A stretch of DNA of 64,000 nt from QHXW01 sp035297145 (lineage in GTDB: Bacteria > Acidobacteriota > Terriglobia > Bryobacterales > Bryobacteraceae). The translations under genes and the position numbers were made by a program. Positions 33,350-39,770 of this stretch are shown here, piece after piece. The notes below the pieces were generated by a model. It did not search any database. It had not been told where the DNA came from and worked only from the letters and a program-made list of their open reading frames with translations. Where the stretch lies: assembly GCA_035297145.1 (NCBI GenBank), contig DATGZN010000044.1:47944-111943 (forward strand). Reading direction: 5' to 3'. How positions within the stretch are numbered: position 1 is the first letter of the stretch; each line of letters starts with the position of its first letter.

Positions 33350-35137
33350 CTATTGAACCGGAAGGGGATATTGAACCGGAAGGAGAGCAACTGGCGAATT
33401 CACTCCGCCAACCTGAGCCATCACCGGTGCGTCCCCATTGGAGGCGGTAGCGGGAACTGTAATCACGATCTGGTACAGACCGGCACTGGTCAGGTTCGCG
33501 GAAGCAACCGGTATGGCCGTCCCACTGAACATCATGGTGGGCATGTTGACCACGGCCAGGGGCGTCGTGATAACCATTCCATTGGGAATCGACGGGCTCG
33601 TGGGCCCGAAACCGGTACCGTCAAGCGTGATGGTTTCACCGGGTCTGGCTGGGCTCTTGGTGGTAACGCTGGATCCATCCGAATGAGTCGCCATTACGTG
33701 CTTCCCATCAGCGCCAATGAAGAACGCCGGCGCCAGCGCTTGCACCTGAATCTGAGCCTTCGCGCTGATCAGGCCGTTGTTGTTAACCTGCACCTGCGCG
33801 GTACCGGTGGCCAGATCCGTGGAGGTGAGGACGTTGAGTTGAGTCGGGCTGACGTAAAACATGTAGGCGGGATCGCCGTTCACCGTGACCCTGACGCCGT
33901 CCATTTCCACGGGCAGGTTGCCGTTCAGGGTGTCTCCGGCATTCTGAGTTCGCGTGGTCTCCGCGAGGTTCGGTCCTGTAATGCTAATCCAGGTGTTCGG
34001 CGCGATCGCACCCTTGGGATCGGCGCCGTTGGCCACGCCATTGGCAGCAATCTGCGGGCTCGCGTGGAGCCGGCCGAACAGCCCATGGTTACCGTTGTCC
34101 GGGCCCGGAATTCCCGCGGTGAAGTAGATGGCAGCGGATTCGCCGCCGCTGGCGCCGTTGCCAGCCTGCAGGGCCCACAGACTGGGAATCGAAATCGGAG
34201 CGCCAATGGTATCGTTCAGTTGAGCAACAAAAGCTCCAGTGGTGGGATTAAAGACGTTGATGGTTCCGTCGCCAAAATTGCCGACCAGCAGATCGCCGGT
34301 GAAGTCGCCGAAGCCGGTTGGAGCGATCGCCAGACCCCACGGGGTGTTGAGCGGTCCCTTGGCGATTAGCTGCCGCATCAAAACTCCATTGGGAGCGAAG
34401 ACATCCACATAACCAAGGCCTGGACCGCTGACAGAGAAGCTTTGGTTTCCATTCTGCAGCGCATAGGCGACGTAGATGTTGGCACCGAGAGCCTGGACGT
34501 TGAACGGAGCATAGCCTGGGGGGATGGAGGGATCTTTGAATCCGCCAGGGATGGCGATCCGGTTGTAGTTAGTGTCGAACACGTCGATCATCCCGGAATG
34601 AAAATTAGCGGCATAGAGATAGGTGTTTGAACTGGCAGGGTCCAGGGCCATGGTGAGGCCGAAGTACTCTGCGCCCGAAGCGGAATTATCCACCATGATT
34701 TGGGTGTGCCCAGTGGCGACCGCCGGGCTCCAACCCTGTATGGTCCCGTCGAATGTCGCGAATAGAAACGGCGTAGCCTTGCCAGCGGCGACCTCGAACC
34801 CGCCGTTCGACGAATTCCAAACCGTGCCCGTCGGCGATCCGGGCGATGAGGCTCCCGATGCTTTCGAAGGGGCGATCGCCGGGACCAGTGGGATCGGGGT
34901 GCCGTTGGTGCTATAGAGCGTGGTGAAGCCAGAGCCGGCGTCAGAAACCCAGAAGGGGCTGGTCGGCGATTCGGAAATACCCCAAGCGCCGAGCAGGTTG
35001 GGATCGGTGTGGTCGGCAAGATCCGGGATATCCGAGACCAGGTAGCGCACCAGATAAGCGTCGTTGGCTTCGAGAGAGCGCGAAGCCGCCAGTGCGAATA
35101 GGCACAAAGATGTTAGCGCGATTGTTCGTTTCATCAT
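33350..35137 (-). CDS. Secreted TIGR03118-like protein with Solibacter-type C-terminal domain
   Basis: A 595-residue exported protein. Signal peptide: residues 1-24. Residues about 28-350 match the TIGR03118 family: VRYLVSDIPDLADHTDPNLL, GAWGISESPTSPFWVSDAGS, FHSGMIDVFDTNYNRI and DLLVGNFGDGTINVFNPTTG, a propeller-like repeat of about 45 residues. The C-terminal 240 residues (ANGADPKGAIAPNTWISITG, YVSPTQLNVLTSTDLATG, GTGFGPTSP) are the immunoglobulin-like domain common in Bryobacterales secreted proteins (TIGR03437). The last codons contain a 6-codon tandem duplication. Function is unknown; surface adhesion or sugar binding is possible. No Shine-Dalgarno is seen before the start. Confidence 0.85.
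   Translation of the reverse strand: MMKRTIALTSLCLFALAASRSLEANDAYLVRYLVSDIPDLADHTDPNLLGAWGISESPTSPFWVSDAGSGFTTLYSTNGTPIPLVPAIAPSKASGASSPGSPTGTVWNSSNGGFEVAAGKATPFLFATFDGTIQGWSPAVATGHTQIMVDNSASGAEYFGLTMALDPASSNTYLYAANFHSGMIDVFDTNYNRIAIPGGFKDPSIPPGYAPFNVQALGANIYVAYALQNGNQSFSVSGPGLGYVDVFAPNGVLMRQLIAKGPLNTPWGLAIAPTGFGDFTGDLLVGNFGDGTINVFNPTTGAFVAQLNDTIGAPISIPSLWALQAGNGASGGESAAIYFTAGIPGPDNGNHGLFGRLHASPQIAANGVANGADPKGAIAPNTWISITGPNLAETTRTQNAGDTLNGNLPVEMDGVRVTVNGDPAYMFYVSPTQLNVLTSTDLATGTAQVQVNNNGLISAKAQIQVQALAPAFFIGADGKHVMATHSDGSSVTTKSPARPGETITLDGTGFGPTSPSIPNGMVITTPLAVVNMPTMMFSGTAIPVASANLTSAGLYQIVITVPATASNGDAPVMAQVGGVNSPVALLPVQYPLPVQ
33352..33387. repeat. Tandem 18-base duplication at the C-terminus of the TIGR03118-like gene
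   Basis: Two adjacent 18-base units share ATTGAACCGGAAGG and differ at two or three positions in the last four bases. Read on the minus strand they give LPVQYP then LPVQ and the stop, so the duplication adds six residues and keeps the frame. Confidence 0.75.
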
Positions 35138-35263
35138 ATTTGCGAGTCCGTTCGGCTCAGAATAAGTCAGAATGGGTCCGGATGATGCGCAGGGGCACGG
35201 GATTTAACCTATTCTTTACAATCCTTAAGGGAATTTTACGTTTGTGTCCTGAAAAGCACTGAA
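35138..35263. other. Intergenic, no gene seen
   Basis: Upstream region of the TIGR03118-like gene and start of the longest gene-free stretch (to 35500). It is A+T richer than its surroundings. No open frame, promoter pair or repeat could be supported here. Confidence 0.5.
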
Positions 35264-35458
35264 CACTTCATTAACGCTGATATCAGCAGCCTCCTACAGG
35301 AATCCAGCTCCCTTTCGAGTTATCCAGTCGTGCGGCAGAACAAGTGGGGTTCAATTGTGCTCGTGGCGCTGCGCAAGCCGACTGTGATTTTTTCGTCTGA
35401 TGATTTGACAAGCAAGCACCAGGTGCAACTCGAGCTGACGGCGACGCCGATTCCTTGA
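35264..35458 (+). pseudogene. Gene remnant: C-terminal end of an unknown protein
   Basis: An open frame without a usable start codon reads HFINADISSLLQESSS and then VVRQNKWGSIVLVALRKP, TVIFSSDDLTSKHQVQLEL, ending TATPIP at a TGA (35456-35458). Its alternating hydrophobic strand pattern is protein-like, and the other frames here are not. It looks like the surviving end of a gene whose 5' part was lost, and it stops just before the REP element that carries the transposase. The parent family was not recognised. A chance open frame of about 65 codons in G+C-rich DNA is the alternative. Confidence 0.35.
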
Positions 35459-35468
35459 GCGTTGCGTT

Positions 35469-35513
35469 GTGGCGTGCGCTTCAGCGCGCGGCGGCGAACT
35501 TCAGTTCGCCGCC
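35469..35513. repeat. Left REP end of the RAYT element: two hairpins with TTCA loops
   Basis: GTGG (35469-35472) leads into hairpin 1 (GTGCGC-TTCA-GCGCGC, 35474-35489) and a longer hairpin 2 with perfect 10-bp arms GGCGGCGAAC / GTTCGCCGCC around TTCA (35490-35513). The transposase stop codon lies in the loop of hairpin 2. The paired arrangement is mirrored, in inverse orientation, at 36084-36126. Confidence 0.85.
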
Positions 35514-36136
35514 TCCCAAGCACTGGACCACCGATACTGCGATGTCTCAACCGTCAGCCCGGCCTTCACCGGATTGCTTTCTACATAGGCCGCAATCCGC
35601 TCCAACTCGCGCCCATCCCTCACCCAGTGATCGTAGGATTCCCGCTGCCAAAACGGCCTGCCGGTCCGAGCCAGCATCCGGTTGGCATCTCGAGCCGTCG
35701 TGCCTTTCAGCCACTGGAGCACACGACTGACCGGCCGTTGCGGACGAAACAAGACGTGAACGTGATTGCTCATTACGACAAAAGCACGGAGATCGCAAAG
35801 CCGCTTGGCCAGACCCCGCCGTAGCGTGGCGACAACCAAGTCCGCAACTTCCGGCCGCCGCAGAAACGCCGGTCCCAGCCGGGTAGTGTCCAGATAGCGG
35901 TCCATCCAGACAAAAGCTTTTCCGGCCGAACGCTTGCCCGGAGGAGGATATAGTGCCCGAGGCAGACTGCCATGCAGGTGCCAGGTAACGAACAACCAGG
36001 CGCCTTCAGGACAGATATGCGGCAAGCGCCTTCGCGTCCTCTTGCTGAAAACGAAGTGCACTGGGTGGACTGTTTCTCTCGGACTGCCGGCTGAAGCCGG
36101 CAGCAGCACGCTGAAGCGTGCGCCACATCGGGGCAT
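35501..36136 (-). CDS. REP-associated tyrosine transposase (RAYT, Y1/IS200-like)
   Basis: A Y1-type HUH nuclease, about 190-210 residues depending on start. Conserved blocks are WLFVTWHLHGSLP, FVWMDRYLDTTR, the metal-binding HUH motif in FVVMSNHVHVLF, LKGTTARDANRM, FWQRESYDHWVRD (with the tyrosine) and YVESNPVKAGL. RAYTs cut REP hairpins next to a GTRG tetranucleotide and are single-copy, non-IS domesticated relatives of IS200/IS605 transposases. Two REP ends flank the gene. The ATG at 36136 overlaps the glpK stop (TGATG) but puts the right-hand hairpins inside the coding frame; a GTG at 36061, just inside the right REP, is the likelier true start. The family-like sequence begins near PHICPEGAW. 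Confidence 0.88.
   Translation of the reverse strand: MPRCGARFSVLLPASAGSPRETVHPVHFVFSKRTRRRLPHICPEGAWLFVTWHLHGSLPRALYPPPGKRSAGKAFVWMDRYLDTTRLGPAFLRRPEVADLVVATLRRGLAKRLCDLRAFVVMSNHVHVLFRPQRPVSRVLQWLKGTTARDANRMLARTGRPFWQRESYDHWVRDGRELERIAAYVESNPVKAGLTVETSQYRWSSAWEAAN
36084..36126. repeat. Right REP end of the RAYT element: two hairpins with TGAA loops
   Basis: An 8-bp hairpin CTGCCGGC-TGAA-GCCGGCAG (36084-36103) and a 6-bp hairpin GCACGC-TGAA-GCGTGC (36106-36121) are followed by CCAC (36123-36126), the complement of GTGG. Order, loop and flanking tetranucleotide are the mirror image of the left end, and the stems differ from the left ones mainly by pair-preserving changes. Confidence 0.85.
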
Positions 36137-37614
36137 CAGGCCCGTGCGCGGGCTACGGCTGCCTTCCATCCCTCGAACAAGCGGTCGCGGGTGGCGGCGG
36201 GCATCTGGGGCTCGAAGCGGCGCTCGGCGCGCCAGAAGCTTTCGACTTCGGCAAGGCTCTTCCAGAATCCGGTGGCGAGGCCGGCGAGAAAGGCGACGCC
36301 GAGGGCGGTTGTTTCTACGTCGACGGGGCGCACGAGGGGCTTGCCGAGAATGTCGGCCTGAAACTGCATGAGGTGGTCGTTGACGGCAGCGCCGCCATCC
36401 ACGCGCAGCTCGCGCAACTCTTCTCCGGAATCGGCTTGCATGGCTTCGACCAGTTCCCTGGTCTGATACGCGATGCTTTCGAGAGCGGCGCGCACGATGT
36501 GGGCGCGTCCTGTGGAGCGCGTGAGGCCGGTGATGAGACCGCGAGCATCGGGATCCCAGTGCGGAGCGCCCAGGCCGACAAACGCCGGGACGAAGTAGAC
36601 GCCGCCGTTATCGGGAATGGAGGTGGCGACCGCTTCCGATTCGGCCGCGGTGGCGATGGCTTTCAATTCGTCGCGCACCCACTGGATCGCGGCACCGGCG
36701 ATGAACACGCTGCCTTCGATGGCGAACTGGGGCTGGGTGTTGGTGGAAGCGGCGCGCGTGGCGAGCAGGCGGTTCTTAGAGACAGGCTCACGTCCGCCAG
36801 TGTGCAGCAACGCGAAACAGCCCGTGCCGTATGTGTTTTTTGAAAGCCCGGAGCGGAAACAAGCTTGGCCGGCGAGTGCGGCCTGCTGATCGCCGGCGAT
36901 ACCCGCAATCGGAATGCGGGCGCCCAGATGCTCGGACGCGGTCTCGCCGGCGATAGCGCTCGATGGCACGATGCGCGGAAGCATCGCACGCGGCACGTCG
37001 AAAATGCGCAGGAGATCGTCATCCCAATCGCCCGTGGCAAGGTTCATGAGCATGGTGCGCGAGGCGTTCGAGACGTCGGTCGAGTGAACCGCGCCGTTGG
37101 TCAACTTCCAAATCAGCCAGGTGTCGATGTTGCCGAAGAGCAGATCGCCCTTCTCCGCGCGGCGGCGCACGCCGGGAACGTTTTCGAGAATCCAGCGAAT
37201 TTTGCTGGCGGAAAAATAGGCGTCGATCACGAGGCCGGTTTTGCGCGCGATGTCGCCCGCTTGGGGAGATGCCGCGAGCTTGGTGCAAAATTCCGCGGTG
37301 CGGCGGCACTGCCAGACGATGGCGAGAGCGACGGGATCGCCGGTGATGCGGTCCCAAACCACGGTGGTCTCGCGCTGGTTGGTGATGCCGATGGCCACGA
37401 TGTCGGCGGGGGCCACACGCGCCCGGGTGAGGACGGTGTGCGCGGATTCCAACTGGGCGCGCCAGATTTCAAGCGCATCCTGCTCCACCCATCCCGGCTG
37501 CGGATAGCGGCACGCAAATGCGACCGATTCCATGGCCACGCGGCGGCCCTGCTCGTCGTAGAGAGCGGAACGCGCGCTGGTTGTTCCTTCGTCAAGCGAG
37601 AGGATGAAGGGCAT
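36136..37614 (-). CDS. glpK: Glycerol kinase
   Basis: A 492-residue FGGY-family kinase that phosphorylates glycerol to sn-glycerol 3-phosphate. The start region PFILSLDEGTTSARS is the first phosphate loop (residues 2-16). The glycerol-binding region has NQRETTVVWDR, RRTAEFC, and the second phosphate region KNTYGTGCFALLHTGG. The FGGY signature lies in RAHIVRAALESIAYQTRELV. Length and spacing match GlpK. ATG 37614 is preferred to an in-frame start 36 bases upstream that lacks family sequence. It is divergent from the next gene across about 20 bases. No glpD or glpF is adjacent, so it works as a stand-alone unit. Confidence 0.96.
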   Translation of the reverse strand: MPFILSLDEGTTSARSALYDEQGRRVAMESVAFACRYPQPGWVEQDALEIWRAQLESAHTVLTRARVAPADIVAIGITNQRETTVVWDRITGDPVALAIVWQCRRTAEFCTKLAASPQAGDIARKTGLVIDAYFSASKIRWILENVPGVRRRAEKGDLLFGNIDTWLIWKLTNGAVHSTDVSNASRTMLMNLATGDWDDDLLRIFDVPRAMLPRIVPSSAIAGETASEHLGARIPIAGIAGDQQAALAGQACFRSGLSKNTYGTGCFALLHTGGREPVSKNRLLATRAASTNTQPQFAIEGSVFIAGAAIQWVRDELKAIATAAESEAVATSIPDNGGVYFVPAFVGLGAPHWDPDARGLITGLTRSTGRAHIVRAALESIAYQTRELVEAMQADSGEELRELRVDGGAAVNDHLMQFQADILGKPLVRPVDVETTALGVAFLAGLATGFWKSLAEVESFWRAERRFEPQMPAATRDRLFEGWKAAVARARA

Positions 37615-37623
37615 GGGGGCAAT

Positions 37624-37629
37624 TATAAT
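37624..37629 (+). promoter_or_regulatory. -10 box (TATAAT) close to the start of the gene at 37636
   Basis: TATAAT lies 6 bases before the ATG at 37636, so transcription would begin at or next to the start codon. No good -35 box is present; the -35 position would fall within the divergent glpK start region. It is listed as one of several close -10/ATG pairs in this window. Confidence 0.5.
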
Positions 37630-37635
37630 AGAGAC

Positions 37636-38070
37636 ATGTTTTTCCGCCACGAACGCCCGAAGGAATTGACGTTTGAAGATCGGCTGGGGCGGGTCCGGCA
37701 GGCCGGTTTCACGGTTGACGTCAAGCCCGTAACGCGCGGTGTGAAGATCAGCCGCAATGGCTGCGCGGTGGTGCTGAATCTAGAGGACGGAGCGGCGCGA
37801 GTTGTCGAGCCGGCGGGCCTGCTGGTGGGCGGCGAGACCGGCGCCTTGACGGACAGCGGATATCAGAAATTTTTCCTGACGCCCAGCGGGCATCGCAAGC
37901 CGGCGCTGGCCAGTGAACTGAAAGCACTCCACGATTTTCAGGAAGATCTGCGGGAAGCGCTGGGGCAGACGAGTTTGTATAACGAATCGCTGGGCACGGT
38001 TTCGACTTTCTATTTGTACGACCGCGTGAAGGACCGGGATCGGGGAGTGCCGAAGCGGGCCTGGGAGTAG
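37636..38070 (+). CDS. Small conserved protein of unknown function
   Basis: A 144-residue soluble protein starting MFFRHERPKELTFEDRLGRV. It contains a two-strand element (FTVDVKPVTRGVKISRNGCA), then VVEPAGLLVGGETGALTDSG, and a charged C-terminal part (ALHDFQEDLREALGQTSLYN, YLYDRVKDRDRGVP). No family was recognised, but the pattern of buried hydrophobics and a proline/basic N-terminus looks like a folded, conserved acidobacterial protein. It is divergent from glpK, and the TATAAT at 37624 sits 6 bases before the ATG. A much longer upstream extension of the same frame runs antisense to glpK and is rejected. Confidence 0.72.
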   Translation: MFFRHERPKELTFEDRLGRVRQAGFTVDVKPVTRGVKISRNGCAVVLNLEDGAARVVEPAGLLVGGETGALTDSGYQKFFLTPSGHRKPALASELKALHDFQEDLREALGQTSLYNESLGTVSTFYLYDRVKDRDRGVPKRAWE

Positions 38071-38146
38071 AGGGTGGCGGGTAGGGCGAGCGCCACGACG
38101 ATAACCAAATCATGAGGTTGAGGCGGCTCACTCGCTCATACGGGTC

Positions 38147-38300
38147 ATGGGAGTTGACGGGTATGTTCACTGGTCTGTACTTCTAATCGGAACTCTCATG
38201 CTGTTGGGCGCTCTGCGGCGGCCAGTGCTAACACTTATGGGGTCGGCCGCCTACCTGAGGTCTTGCTAATCCACGAATGCGGCCACCTGATTGTCGCTCG
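38147..38300 (+). pseudogene. Frameshifted remnant of an M50 (site-2 protease-like) peptidase
   Basis: From ATG 38147 one frame reads VDGYVHWSVLLIGTLMLLG and continues to LMGSAAYLRSC and a stop at 38267-38269. In the frame one step over, EVLLIHECGHLIVARLRGYD begins just there, carrying the zinc motif HExGH (38272-38286). Joined by a single frameshift near 38255-38268, the two halves give the N-terminus of an M50 metalloprotease: a 'VHWS' opening, a hydrophobic segment, then LLIHE-GH. After GYD the sequence loses family character. The stretch 38071-38420 is otherwise without a gene. Confidence 0.5.
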
Positions 38301-38420
38301 ATTGAGAGGCTACGATGCCCTGTGTAATGGGGAGAACGGCCGCAGGTACCCGCAAACAGCGCGTGTCCCTGCGCTACGACTGACTGGGCGGTATCATCGC
38401 ATTGAGGCACTGGCCGATCC

Positions 38421-39722
38421 ATGAAGCGTGCCGCGCTGCCCGTTTTTGCCGGCTTGATGGTGACCGGGGTGGGCTTTGCTCAGGATTTGCCGCCAGGAGT
38501 GCTGGTTCTTTCGCGGACCAGGGACCACATCAAAGAAGAGTTGCAGCGATTGGAAAACATCAGTTGCCTGGAGACCGTGCAGCGCGAGCACCAGCCACCC
38601 ACCGGCAAGATGCGGCCTCTCGATACGGTTCGCCTGGAGGTTCTTTTCGACGGCCACAAGGAATTCTTTACGTCTCCGGGCGGCCGGAAATTCTCGGAAG
38701 AGAATCCCATCAGCTACGTGGGAAGCGGCATGATCGGCACCGGAGTTTTTGGGGGATACCTGACCGACGCTTTGCTAAACGCGAGCGTCTCTGTTGAATA
38801 CAAAGGGGAAGAAGAGATCGCCGGACGCCGCCGGGCGCGCTACGACTATCGGCTGCCGCTGTTGTGGAGCAGGAACACAATTCAGATCGTGGAAGGGTCG
38901 GGCACGGTGGGTATGCACGGCTCGTATTGGGTGGATCCGCGAACGTACGATGTGGTCCGGCTGGAAGTGGTTGCCGACGATATTCCGCCTACGCTGCCGA
39001 TTACCGAAGCGGTGACGAGCATTGAATTTGCACCAACCCGTGTAAGCGATCATGTGGTGGTGTTGTTGCCTGAGTCGGCGGAATTGCGTATCGCCAAGTT
39101 CACTGGCGAAATCGACCACAATCGAATGGAGTTCACGCACTGCCGCGCGTTCGGGGTGGAGAGCACGATCAACTTTGGCGCGGACTCCGCTGACGAAACG
39201 CCGCGGTTCGGAGTCTCGTCGGTCGACGACACGCTGCGAACGCTGCCCACGGGGTTGCAGATTGCGGTGAAGCTTCGCAACGGGATTTCGGGCGATATGG
39301 CGGTCGGCGCGGTGATCGATGGCGTTATCGACGGTGACTTGATGTTGAAGCACAGGGTAGTAATCGCCGCGGGCTCACCCGTGCTCGGGCGGATCCGGCG
39401 TTTGGAGCGCTACACGGACCCGTTTCCGTATTTTGTGGTCGCACTCGAGTTCACAGAAGTGCAGGTGCAAGGCATCCGGTACCGTTTTTACGCTGACCCG
39501 GTAGACATCGAGCGCATCGCCGGTGTGGAGCAGAGGCTTGGGATTAAGGACGAATACGAGACGAGAAGTTTGCTCGGCGGTGGCAGCTCAAGCAAACAAC
39601 GCAAAGAAAGCCTCTTTTTGCCTGATCTGCCGGGAGTAGCTGTATTCTTTTTCAAGGGCGCCAAGCTGGACTTGCCGCAGGGATTCCGGACGGAGTGGAA
39701 GACGCGGCAGCTGAAGCCGTGA
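38421..39722 (+). CDS. Exported protein of unknown function
   Basis: A 433-residue exported protein. Signal peptide AALPVFAGLMVTGVGFA (residues 4-20, cut before QDLPP). The mature part is rich in beta strands: a helical pair with one cysteine (EELQRLENISCLETVQREHQ), VSVEYKGEEEIAGRRRARYD, GMHGSYWVDPRTYDVVRLEV, and a C-terminal barrel-like part with VAVGAVIDGVIDGDLM (GDMAVGAVIDGVIDG) and YRFYADPVDIERI. The strand AGSPVLGRIRRLERY and the GDLMLKHRVVIAAG segment resemble bacterial proteins with an SH3-like or TrbI/YscW-like barrel, but no family is certain. It stands alone between the M50 remnant and the fused hydrolase gene. Confidence 0.68.
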   Translation: MKRAALPVFAGLMVTGVGFAQDLPPGVLVLSRTRDHIKEELQRLENISCLETVQREHQPPTGKMRPLDTVRLEVLFDGHKEFFTSPGGRKFSEENPISYVGSGMIGTGVFGGYLTDALLNASVSVEYKGEEEIAGRRRARYDYRLPLLWSRNTIQIVEGSGTVGMHGSYWVDPRTYDVVRLEVVADDIPPTLPITEAVTSIEFAPTRVSDHVVVLLPESAELRIAKFTGEIDHNRMEFTHCRAFGVESTINFGADSADETPRFGVSSVDDTLRTLPTGLQIAVKLRNGISGDMAVGAVIDGVIDGDLMLKHRVVIAAGSPVLGRIRRLERYTDPFPYFVVALEFTEVQVQGIRYRFYADPVDIERIAGVEQRLGIKDEYETRSLLGGGSSSKQRKESLFLPDLPGVAVFFFKGAKLDLPQGFRTEWKTRQLKP

Positions 39723-39770
39723 GGAATCCCAGGCGTTCGATCGTCTGTCCTACAATCAATCCCGGAACTT

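Noticed and set aside
35320..35550. A 76-codon minus-strand frame across the left REP end
   Set aside because: It crosses the REP hairpins and the transposase stop, and the plus-strand reading of the same bases is more protein-like.
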